Assembly (NCBI GenBank): GCA_030044325.1
Contig: JASHWA010000243.1
Span: forward strand, 1 to 7,630
Length of the DNA: 7,630 bases
Direction of reading: 5' to 3'
Origin: Bryobacteraceae bacterium
GTDB taxonomy: Bacteria; Acidobacteriota; Terriglobia; Bryobacterales; Bryobacteraceae
Shown: one piece after another, positions 1 through 5,974 of the stretch
Position numbering within the stretch: the stretch's first letter is position 1
How the letters are laid out: every line of letters begins with the position of its first letter
Position numbers and translations under genes: made by a program
Notes under the pieces: generated by a model
What the model saw: the letters and a program-made list of their open reading frames with translations, nothing else
What the model was told of the DNA's origin: nothing
The model's database searches: none

Positions 1-1072
1 CGATGCGATGCGAAAAATCCCCCCGCATCACCTTCTCGGTTCCTTCATACAAACGGTGCACCGCGCCGGTGATCGTCCGCGTCATGGTCACCCCGATCAC
101 CAGCGAGATGATCTCGACGATAAAAAACACCACCACGCCGATGACCAGAAAAAGCTGCAAACCCTCCTGCGCCAGATCGGCTTTGCGATTGAACACCGTC
201 GCCAGCACGGCCGAGGCGCGCGTGCGCACCATCAGCAGCCCGTTCGACGTGACGCCGGGATCGTTCCAATCGTAGGTCGGAATGGAGGCGAACCAGGCCA
301 GCTCCCGGTCGAAACGGTACAGCTCCGGCGGCAGACGGCTTTCGATGCCGCTGGGACCGTTGGCGCGCCGCATGTCGCTGATCGATTCTCCGAAATCGAC
401 CACGCCCAGGTGCGGACTCAGGCTGTCCAGAAACTCGGGCGTCACCGGAACGGTAACGGTCACGTCGCCGCCGGGCGTTTTCTTGTACGACCAGATCAGA
501 TAGCGGCCGCTGCGCTCGATCACGCCGCTGGTGTCGTCCCACGGTTTCGACGGAGGATCGATCGCGCCGCTTCCCGGATAGCGGATCACATTTCCGCCCT
601 GCCGCAGCGCGACCTCGATGCCGGGATAGTGATCGAGATAGAACAGATCGATCATGCCGTGGATCACCGGAACGCGGTTGGCCGGCTCGGTGCGTGCGAC
701 GTTGGCCGCGGCCGATGCGATCGCGTCCACGCGCCGGTCGAGCTCGCTGGTCACCAGGTACACCGCAAGCTGCGCCACCAGCGCGTAACCGCTCGCGATC
801 GCCAGTCCGGCGATCAGAACGATCGGCACCACCGAAATGAACAGATAGGTTACCAGCAGCCGGTTGCGCAGCCGCCACACCGCCTGGCGCGCGGCCATGC
901 GCAGCAGCCGGACCGCGAGCCAGACCCCCGTGATCAGCGCGCCCAGCCCGAACAGAATGCGCAGGCCGCGCAAACCCGTCATGTCCGCGGCGATATAGGC
1001 GAGCAACAGGATCGCAAACGCGATTCCCACGCGCCCCATCCACCGGGCCATCTCGCGCAGCCGCATCCGCAC
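1..1072 (-). CDS. Membrane sensor with HAMP linker, N-terminal part (probable SpoIIE-type phosphatase or histidine kinase)
   Basis: Partial gene: 357 codons are visible and the C-terminus lies beyond the left edge. Reading from the GTG at 1072, hydrophobic helices lie at about residues 17-34, 39-57 and 72-100, followed by a soluble, probably extracytoplasmic region (about 101-300), a fourth helix (about 305-330) and the start of a HAMP-like linker containing LYEGTEKVMRGDFSHRI. That layout is typical of signal-transducing receptors. The output domain is not visible. From memory, this HAMP style (GDFSHRI) is common in acidobacterial proteins ending in a PP2C/SpoIIE phosphatase, but a histidine kinase is equally compatible with what is seen. 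The GTG is preferred over the ATG at 1066 because GAGGA (1079-1083) lies six bases upstream of it. The gene begins one base after the LOG stop codon, so translation is probably coupled. The rival minus-strand frame at 45-1043 is arginine-rich and lacks these helices, so it is a shadow. Confidence 0.85.
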   Translation of the reverse strand, partial: MRMRLREMARWMGRVGIAFAILLLAYIAADMTGLRGLRILFGLGALITGVWLAVRLLRMAARQAVWRLRNRLLVTYLFISVVPIVLIAGLAIASGYALVAQLAVYLVTSELDRRVDAIASAAANVARTEPANRVPVIHGMIDLFYLDHYPGIEVALRQGGNVIRYPGSGAIDPPSKPWDDTSGVIERSGRYLIWSYKKTPGGDVTVTVPVTPEFLDSLSPHLGVVDFGESISDMRRANGPSGIESRLPPELYRFDRELAWFASIPTYDWNDPGVTSNGLLMVRTRASAVLATVFNRKADLAQEGLQLFLVIGVVVFFIVEIISLVIGVTMTRTITGAVHRLYEGTEKVMRGDFSHRI

Positions 1073-1073
1073 T

Positions 1074-1859
1074 CTAGATCCTCGATTTGGCGATCGCCGG
1101 CGTCTCCTTATCCGGCTCCAGATAGTATTTCGTGAGACCCGCTTCCAGCAGCGCCATGGCCGAATCCACGTCGTCGGCGAAATGGAACAGATCCAAGTCC
1201 TTGTCCGAGATCATCCCGTGCTTCACCAGCGCGTCGAAGTTGAGGATCTCCTTCCAGAATTCGGAGCCGTACAGCAGCACTACCATTTTCTTGAGCAGCT
1301 TTTGCGTCTGCACCAGCGTCAGAATTTCCGTGAGCTCGTCGAGCGTGCCGAACCCGCCCGGAAAAACGATCAGCGCCTTGGCCAGGTAGGCGAACCAGAA
1401 TTTGCGCATGAAAAAATAGTGGAATTCGAAGCACAATTCCGGGGTGATAAACGGATTGGGCCGCTGCTCGAAGGGCAGGCCGATGTTGAGGCCGATGGTT
1501 TTTCCGCCCGCGTCCTGCGCGCCGCGATTGGCCGCTTCCATGATTCCCGGCCCTCCACCGGTGCACACCACGAAGCGCCGCGCCGAATTCTGCAGGTTGT
1601 TGGACCACTGGGTGACGCGCCGCGCCAGTTCCCGCGCGTCGTTGTAATAGTGCGCGTTGGCGCCGGTTTCGAAAGTCCGCGCCGATCCGAAGAACACGAT
1701 CGTGTCCAGGATTTTTTCCTTGCGGAAATGCGACAGCGGATACAAATATTCGCTCAGAATGCGCAGCGACCGCGCGTCCGGCGTGTCCAGGAATTTTTCG
1801 TTGCGATAGGCGAGAAGAGGGTGTTCGCTCGGCGGCTGCCTGTCATTATTCGTGCTCAT
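1074..1859 (-). CDS. LOG/TIGR00730-family Rossmann-fold nucleotide-binding protein
   Basis: A 261-residue cytosolic protein of the LOG (Lonely Guy) family. Characterised members hydrolyse cytokinin riboside 5'-monophosphates or other nucleoside monophosphates to free base and ribose 5-phosphate. Visible signatures are FFGSAR (56-61), the phosphate-binding GGGPGIMEAANRGA (101-114), an MRK segment (151-153) that by position could supply the conserved arginine, and PGGFGTLDE (167-175), whose last glutamate (E175) is the family's catalytic acid. The N-terminal extension of about 50 residues and the C-terminal tail are usual for the longer bacterial subgroup and unlike the roughly 190-residue plant-like forms. 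The ATG at 1859 lies inside the end of lpxD (14-base overlap) with no strong Shine-Dalgarno, so translational coupling is likely. Family assignment is firm; the true substrate in this organism is unknown, and a cytokinin role should not be assumed. Confidence 0.93.
   Translation of the reverse strand: MSTNNDRQPPSEHPLLAYRNEKFLDTPDARSLRILSEYLYPLSHFRKEKILDTIVFFGSARTFETGANAHYYNDARELARRVTQWSNNLQNSARRFVVCTGGGPGIMEAANRGAQDAGGKTIGLNIGLPFEQRPNPFITPELCFEFHYFFMRKFWFAYLAKALIVFPGGFGTLDELTEILTLVQTQKLLKKMVVLLYGSEFWKEILNFDALVKHGMISDKDLDLFHFADDVDSAMALLEAGLTKYYLEPDKETPAIAKSRI
1079..1083 (-). promoter_or_regulatory. Ribosome binding site choosing the GTG start of the membrane sensor
   Basis: GAGGA on the minus strand lies six bases before GTG (1072-1070) and twelve before the in-frame ATG (1066-1064). 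The spacing favours GTG. The site lies inside the last codons of the LOG gene. Confidence 0.55.
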
Positions 1860-2886
1860 CTGTTTTGTCGGCTGGATTTTTTGAATTTTCCAGCCGCTTC
1901 TCCAATTGTCGCATTCTCCTCAAAAGCTCCGGCAGCTTTTGAAACGCGGTCGCGGATCTCAGCCATTCCTTCGCGTCGAACGCCGGCGATCCGCTCATCA
2001 CCGCGCCCGGCGCCACATCTCCGCCGATGCCGCTCTGCGCGTAAATTACCGCGTTTTCGTGAATGGTGAGATGGCCCGAAACGCCCACCTGTCCGGCCAG
2101 CAGAACATTTTTCTCCAGAATGCTCGAACCCGCGAGGCCGGTCTGCGCGCAGACGATGTTATCTTCGCCCACCACGCTGCCATGGCCGATCTGCACCAGG
2201 CTGTCGATTTTGGCGCCGCGCCGCACACGCGTTTCGCCCATGGCCGCGCGGTCGACCGAGGAAAGCGTCTGGATTTCGACATCGTCTTCGATCACCGTGA
2301 CGCCGCTCTGCACGATCTTGAAGTGCGTTCCGTCTTTGCGCTTGGCGAATCCGAAGCCGTCGCCTCCGATGATCACGCCGTTTTGCAAGGTCACGCGATC
2401 GCCGATGCGGCAGAATTCGCGAACCACGGCGTGCGAATGCGCCAGAAAATCGTCGCCGATCCGCGCGCCTGCATAGATCACCACGTGCGGATGCAGAACC
2501 GCGTTGTTTCCGATGCTCACGTTCTCGCCGACCGCGACAAACGGCCCGATCGACGCGTTCTCTCCCATTCGCGCCGATTGCGCAATGGCCGCCGTCGCGT
2601 GAATTCCGGGAGCCGGACGCGGAGCCTGGTAAAACATGCCCAGCGCGCGCGCAAAATCGAAATACGGATTTTCGGAAATGAGCTGCGCGGCCTCCAATCC
2701 GTCGATCGCGCGCGATACCAGCACCGCCGCCGCGCGGGTCTGCTTCACCTTGTGCGCATATTTCGGATTGGCGAGAAAAGTGAGCTCGGAAGGTCCCGCA
2801 TACTCCATTCCCGCGACCCCGGTGATCTCGCAATCCTCACCCGCCTGCTCACACCCCAGCGCCGCGGCAATGGCTGAAAGCTTCAT
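1846..2886 (-). CDS. lpxD: UDP-3-O-acylglucosamine N-acyltransferase LpxD
   Basis: Third step of lipid A synthesis: transfers a 3-hydroxyacyl chain from acyl carrier protein to the 2-amino group of UDP-3-O-acylglucosamine, in the cytosol. At 346 residues the length is normal. Residues 1-95 form the N-terminal uridine-binding domain (ITGVAGMEYAGPSELTFLAN, 21-40). Residues about 100-300 are a left-handed beta helix of hexapeptide repeats. The tail from about 305 is helical and charged, as in LpxD trimers. His235 in VQIGHG aligns with catalytic His239 of E. coli LpxD, and His272 in VSGHLT with His276. Where many LpxD proteins read TIDRGAMG, this one reads SVDRAAMG (210-217). The start is fixed by an in-frame TAA nine bases upstream of the ATG; the only Shine-Dalgarno-like bases (AAAGG) abut the ATG with no spacer. 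It is the first gene of the lpxD-LOG-sensor run and is not next to lpxA, fabZ or bamA here. Confidence 0.96.
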   Translation of the reverse strand: MKLSAIAAALGCEQAGEDCEITGVAGMEYAGPSELTFLANPKYAHKVKQTRAAAVLVSRAIDGLEAAQLISENPYFDFARALGMFYQAPRPAPGIHATAAIAQSARMGENASIGPFVAVGENVSIGNNAVLHPHVVIYAGARIGDDFLAHSHAVVREFCRIGDRVTLQNGVIIGGDGFGFAKRKDGTHFKIVQSGVTVIEDDVEIQTLSSVDRAAMGETRVRRGAKIDSLVQIGHGSVVGEDNIVCAQTGLAGSSILEKNVLLAGQVGVSGHLTIHENAVIYAQSGIGGDVAPGAVMSGSPAFDAKEWLRSATAFQKLPELLRRMRQLEKRLENSKNPADKTDEHE

Positions 2887-2952
2887 CCTTTGAGATTAGC
2901 CCCACATCGAGACGACGCGCACAGCCGAACAGCATTATCGGGCAGGCGCGAT

Positions 2953-3013
2953 GGAGTTCGTAGTTCGGATCTGTTGACGGTTCGGGAGCCACTAACCACG
3001 AACCACGAACTAC
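2953..3013. repeat. Inverted array of degenerate 7-base repeats in the gap before lpxD
   Basis: Four consecutive heptamers of consensus GAACCAC (GAGCCAC, TAACCAC, GAACCAC, GAACTAC) fill 2986-3013 on the plus strand. Two heptamers of the opposite orientation (GGAGTTC, GTAGTTC) fill 2953-2966. The arms 2955-2967 and 2999-3011 are complementary at 12 of 13 positions around a 31-base loop, so the RNA could fold into a hairpin. The element lies between the stop codon of the secreted-protein gene and the lpxD start, inside the presumed lpxD promoter or leader. It could be a short tandem-repeat family dispersed in this genome, a weak transcription barrier or a binding site. The sequence alone does not decide. 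Confidence 0.6.
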
Positions 3014-3049
3014 TTCTGCTGAGCGTGGGCTTTTTCCGCGCCGCGAGCC

Positions 3050-5485
3050 CTACTGCAGCGGCAGCACCAGCGGCGTGCTGTTCTTTCCGTTTACCGAAAT
3101 GGTCAGATTCAGATTCGTCGCCGTCGGCAGCGGACTTCCGATGGTCAACTCGACCACCGCGACGCCGACCATCCCTGCCGCTGCGCCGGACCAATCCGGC
3201 TGCACCGGGCCGACGTCGGTGTTCAGCACGACCGGATCGAGCAGGTTGAACGTCTGGCCTTGCGCCGCGGGGAAGCCGTCCACCGCGGGTTGATCGTAGG
3301 GACCGAAGCCGGTTCCGTAAATGGTGATCTGCTCGCCCTGGAGCGCGGGACTCGAGAACGTCACCAGCGTGCCGTCCTGATGCAGCGCAAGCACCAGGGG
3401 CTGCTGTTGCGCGTTGACTTGGGTGAAGGCGCCCGGCGATACGGCCGACACGGTGAATTGCGCGCTGATCGACGGCTGGCCTATGTTGTTCACGGTCAGC
3501 GCATAGGTTCCCGGCTGCAACTCCCAGGGAACCTGCGCGTTGATCAGGGTCGGCGAGACGAACACCAGCGGCAGAATGAAGCTGCCCACCGTCACCGTGG
3601 TGCCGTTGATGGTCTGCGCCAGCGGATTGGTGGGGCCCACGGCGAGCGCGGGCGCGAGGCTTTGGCCGTAGATCGAAATCAGCGATCCCGCGGCGACGGT
3701 TCCATCCGCGGTGGGTCCGGTCGCGCTCTCGATTCCGGCCGGCGGAATGTAGGGCACCGAAAGGTAATTTGCCACGATCGAAAATGCCGCGACCATCGGA
3801 ACGGTGGCGGGATTGACGTTGCCCGCCAATCCGCCGGTCCACTCGACGAATTTATATCCGCCGGCCGGGACCGCGGTCACCTGCACCTGCGTTCCGGAGG
3901 CGTAGAAACCGTCCGGTGACGTAGGGCTGAAGGAGAACGTTCCGCCCTTGGCGGGACTCGACGCGGCGGTCAGTTGATATGACGTCTGATAGTTCGCCCA
4001 CAGTGTCATCGTGCTTTGGCTGTAGGTGATGGTGCGCGTGGTCGCGGTCGAGCCGTCGCTCCAGTTGGTGAAATCGTAGCGCGAGCCGGTGCCGTTCGGC
4101 ACCGAGCTTGGAATGCTCACCTGCGACGTCGATCCCTGCGCTTTGTTGAGCACGCACGGCGTCGTGCACGCGGTTCCGTCGATGTTGAACGACATTCCCG
4201 GGGGAACGCTGGTGACCGTGACCTGGTCGAGGCCGCTGTAGGTCGCGTTGAGGATCAGGCCCGAGACTCCGGCCGGAACGACCACCGCGTGCGCCTGGCT
4301 TCCGCCGTCCGACCACGAGCTGAACGTCCACACGTGGCCTTTCGAATCGGTCTGCGGCGATTCGGCGTTCACCTGGTGTGTTTCGCCCTGGCCCCAGATG
4401 AACGTGTAGCCGGGCCAGTTATCGCGGCCGTCGATCATCAGTTTCAATCCCAGCGGAGTGGTGTAGAAACTCACGTTGACGCCCGGAACAAATCCGGCGG
4501 TCAATGTGTACCAGACCGAATAATTGGTCGGCGCAACGTAGGCCGAATTCTGCGTGAGGCCGTTGTTGTATTGCTCGAAGACCCAGTAGCCCTGCTGATT
4601 ATTGAGCAGTTGCGGCGTCGGCGCTCCAATCGTGTGGCTGGAGCCGGGCAGAAAATCGAACTCACCCTGGCACAGCGCGGGGAATCCGGGAGGCGCGTAC
4701 ACGGGAATCCGTGTATTGTCGGGCGAGCAGCCGGTGCCGGGCGAGCTTGGCGGATTGGGCGGCGTGGTAATGGTCTGGCCGTCCACCAGCACATTCAATC
4801 CCGGCGGATTGGTCTCAAAGACCACGCGCGTGGCTTGCGAAAACAGCGGCGTGATCGTCATCGGATAGGTGATATTGACGGTCAAATTCAGCGTGGTGGT
4901 GAAACTGGGCGCGTACCATCCGTAAAAGACCGAGCCGGGGAAGGGAAGCGCGCTCAAATTATGCGATCCCGCCGTGAAGTAGATCTGCGTGGAGCTGTCG
5001 TAGCAGGCGTTGTCCATGTACATGATGCCGCCCGCCCCTCCCTGCTGTGGGCCCGGCGTACCGGCACAGGTTCCCGCGGCGGCGGTGCTTCCGAAACTGA
5101 TGCTTACCTGAAGCAGCTCGGTGACGCTGGCGATCAGCGAAGTCAGCGTGGGCTCGGCGGTGACGGACACGATCGCGCTGGTTCCAGTGACGGTTCCGTC
5201 GCTCGCCGTCCATCCGCCGAAAGTCCAGCGGACTGCGTCGTTTGAGGCGCTTTGATAAGTGAGCTGGTTACCGTTCTGATCGAAAGAGAACGGAAACTGG
5301 ACGGTATGCTTGGTGCCCACCGGCCAAAGGAACGCCTGCGTGGTGAGGTAGATGGTGCCATCCACCAGGAACTCGGGCCCGCCGTTGGTGGTCGGATTGG
5401 TGCCGACGATCACGTTGACGCTCTGCGCCAGGAGCGCGGTTGGGATCAACAAGTAGCTGATAAGGAATGAGAAAAGTCGTTTCAT
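3050..5485 (-). CDS. Secreted repeat protein with Solibacter-type C-terminal domain (TIGR03437)
   Basis: An 811-residue exported protein of unknown function. Residues 1-21 are a signal peptide (KR, then a hydrophobic run, with ALLA before QS as likely cleavage site). Residues about 22-575 hold six beta-rich units resembling PEGA and InlB B-type repeats. Each has a G-x-x-H-like strand (starting near 57, 172, 281, 367, 451 and 531) followed by F-x-x-W (near 89, 187, 303, 388, 472 and 546; the third reads FEQY). Several also carry a PPG...VDG motif, as in TNPPGLNVLVDG. Six cysteines occur as three close pairs (140/161, 253/272, 440/444), which could form disulfides after export. Residues about 584-811 match the Solibacter C-terminal domain, with phrases such as GSLISIYGQSLAP and INAQVPWELQPGTY. 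The ATG at 5485 is preferred over the GTG at 5497 because the GAGGAGG site abuts that GTG. There is no membrane anchor after the signal peptide. Family call is strong; role (surface adhesion or carbohydrate binding) is only a guess. Confidence 0.92.
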   Translation of the reverse strand: MKRLFSFLISYLLIPTALLAQSVNVIVGTNPTTNGGPEFLVDGTIYLTTQAFLWPVGTKHTVQFPFSFDQNGNQLTYQSASNDAVRWTFGGWTASDGTVTGTSAIVSVTAEPTLTSLIASVTELLQVSISFGSTAAAGTCAGTPGPQQGGAGGIMYMDNACYDSSTQIYFTAGSHNLSALPFPGSVFYGWYAPSFTTTLNLTVNITYPMTITPLFSQATRVVFETNPPGLNVLVDGQTITTPPNPPSSPGTGCSPDNTRIPVYAPPGFPALCQGEFDFLPGSSHTIGAPTPQLLNNQQGYWVFEQYNNGLTQNSAYVAPTNYSVWYTLTAGFVPGVNVSFYTTPLGLKLMIDGRDNWPGYTFIWGQGETHQVNAESPQTDSKGHVWTFSSWSDGGSQAHAVVVPAGVSGLILNATYSGLDQVTVTSVPPGMSFNIDGTACTTPCVLNKAQGSTSQVSIPSSVPNGTGSRYDFTNWSDGSTATTRTITYSQSTMTLWANYQTSYQLTAASSPAKGGTFSFSPTSPDGFYASGTQVQVTAVPAGGYKFVEWTGGLAGNVNPATVPMVAAFSIVANYLSVPYIPPAGIESATGPTADGTVAAGSLISIYGQSLAPALAVGPTNPLAQTINGTTVTVGSFILPLVFVSPTLINAQVPWELQPGTYALTVNNIGQPSISAQFTVSAVSPGAFTQVNAQQQPLVLALHQDGTLVTFSSPALQGEQITIYGTGFGPYDQPAVDGFPAAQGQTFNLLDPVVLNTDVGPVQPDWSGAAAGMVGVAVVELTIGSPLPTATNLNLTISVNGKNSTPLVLPLQ

Positions 5486-5497
5486 CGCGACCGGCAC

Positions 5498-5504
5498 CCT
5501 CCTC
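5498..5504 (-). promoter_or_regulatory. Strong Shine-Dalgarno site for the secreted repeat protein
   Basis: GAGGAGG on the minus strand ends twelve bases before ATG (5485-5483) and directly touches an in-frame GTG (5497-5495). Zero spacing makes the GTG unlikely, so the ATG is taken as the start although its spacing is longer than optimal. The signal peptide also begins naturally at this ATG. Confidence 0.6.
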
Positions 5505-5574
5505 GAAATAGGACTGAACGAGATAAAGTCCCAGTGGGTAATCGGCTGCGCTGCGCCAAGGCTTTAGCCGGGCG

Positions 5575-5596
5575 AGCGAATAGTCCCGTATTCGCT
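5575..5596. repeat. Perfect 8-bp inverted repeat at the end of the small gene
   Basis: AGCGAATA (5575-5582) and TATTCGCT (5589-5596) are exact reverse complements around a six-base loop. The right arm overlaps the TAG stop (5597-5595) of the 60-codon minus-strand reading frame. No T-run follows on either strand, so it is not a standard intrinsic terminator. It may be a weak stem that ends or stabilises the small transcript, or an operator for the secreted-protein gene that begins about 90 bases downstream on the same strand. Confidence 0.5.
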
Positions 5597-5777
5597 AAGT
5601 AAGGGATCTCAAGCCGTTGCGGTGCTCTTCGCGCTCGCGCAGGCGGTTGGCCATGAGGACCGCGACCTGTTCCAACTGTTCCACCGTCAGGCTGCAAATC
5701 GATTCACTTAAACGGCCGTCCAGTCTACCGGAATCGAGGTCGTCCATGAATTTCCGGGCGTCGAATTCGCCGTTCAT
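5595..5777 (-). CDS. Small acidic hypothetical protein, 60 residues
   Basis: I do not recognise this protein. It has a balanced, charged composition, rich in Asp, Glu, Arg and Leu, unlike the Arg/Pro/Ala-rich shadow frames nearby. Residues 1-20 are acidic (EFDARKFMDDLDSG). Residues about 30-52 (LTVEQLEQVAVLMANRLRER) are likely to form an amphipathic helix with heptad-spaced hydrophobics. It has no signal peptide or membrane segment and one cysteine (C28). There is no clear Shine-Dalgarno before the ATG at 5777. It is read in the same direction as the secreted-protein gene and ends 110 bases before its start, so the two could be co-transcribed. It might be a small regulatory or adaptor protein, but that is inference. 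If it is not coding, 5486-5974 is a 489-base gap. Confidence 0.5.
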   Translation of the reverse strand: MNGEFDARKFMDDLDSGRLDGRLSESICSLTVEQLEQVAVLMANRLREREEHRNGLRSLT

Positions 5778-5974
5778 GCCGCAGCTTATGGCAGCCGCCT
5801 GGCCGAAACGGCGGCGTTCGGATTCAGCGACTTACGAAGTTCGCTGAGCCATATTGCGCAGGGAGGATGGTGGTATCGCGCAGTCGCTAACGCCAGAGAA
5901 AGCAAGGGGCGTTCCGCGTGCTTTAGGAGAGGGGTATCGAATTCCACGTTCCGCCCGATTGCTTTCTTAGAACC
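5778..5974. other. Non-coding region between the small gene and the flavoprotein gene
   Basis: This stretch separates two divergent genes and should hold their promoters, but I see no convincing -35/-10 pair on either strand. A GC-rich hairpin is possible at 5794-5815 (GCCGCC and GGCGGC around a ten-base loop), just upstream of the small gene. The minus-strand frame at 5786-5980 spanning it resembles no known protein and is judged spurious. The half nearest the flavoprotein carries the repeated motifs described separately. Confidence 0.5.
5897..5967 (+). promoter_or_regulatory. Leader of the flavoprotein gene with duplicated motif and competing stems
   Basis: CGTTCCGC followed closely by TGCTTT occurs twice, at 5910-5924 (one base between the parts) and 5947-5965 (five between). 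An upstream segment, AGAAAGCAA (5897-5905), is the exact reverse complement of TTGCTTTCT (5959-5967), and its core AAAGCA (5899-5904) also pairs with TGCTTT (5919-5924). Two mutually exclusive hairpins are therefore possible. The distal one would end seven bases before the ATG at 5975. The purine stretch AGGAGAGG (5925-5932) is too far from that ATG (42 bases) to serve as its ribosome binding site. This may be a regulator's paired binding sites, a folded leader or coincidence. Confidence 0.35.

Noticed and set aside
8..1135. Long plus-strand reading frame of 375 codons opposite the membrane sensor
   Set aside because: It is very rich in His, Arg, Gln and Ala with no domain, and mirrors the GC-rich codon pattern of the true minus-strand gene, which has clear membrane helices and a HAMP start.
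1182..2877. Plus-strand frames of 295 and 323 codons antisense to the LOG gene and lpxD
   Set aside because: Both lie opposite strongly recognised genes and have Arg/His-rich compositions typical of antisense shadows.
2934..2939. GATAAT on the minus strand as a -10 box for lpxD
   Set aside because: It is a fair -10 match, but no plausible -35 lies 16-18 bases upstream, so it cannot be told from chance.
3027..3050. Possible terminator hairpin after the secreted-protein gene (GGGCT and AGCCC arms)
   Set aside because: Only five base pairs with a 14-base loop, and no T-run follows in the direction of transcription.
4016..5245. Plus-strand frame of 409 codons antisense to the secreted protein
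   Set aside because: Arg/Gly/Val-rich with no recognisable motif. The minus strand carries a signal peptide, ordered repeats and a known C-terminal domain.
5482..5697. Minus-strand frame of 71 codons running through the secreted-protein start
   Set aside because: It overlaps both the small gene and the strong Shine-Dalgarno and start of the secreted protein, and its composition is Arg/Gly/Pro-rich.
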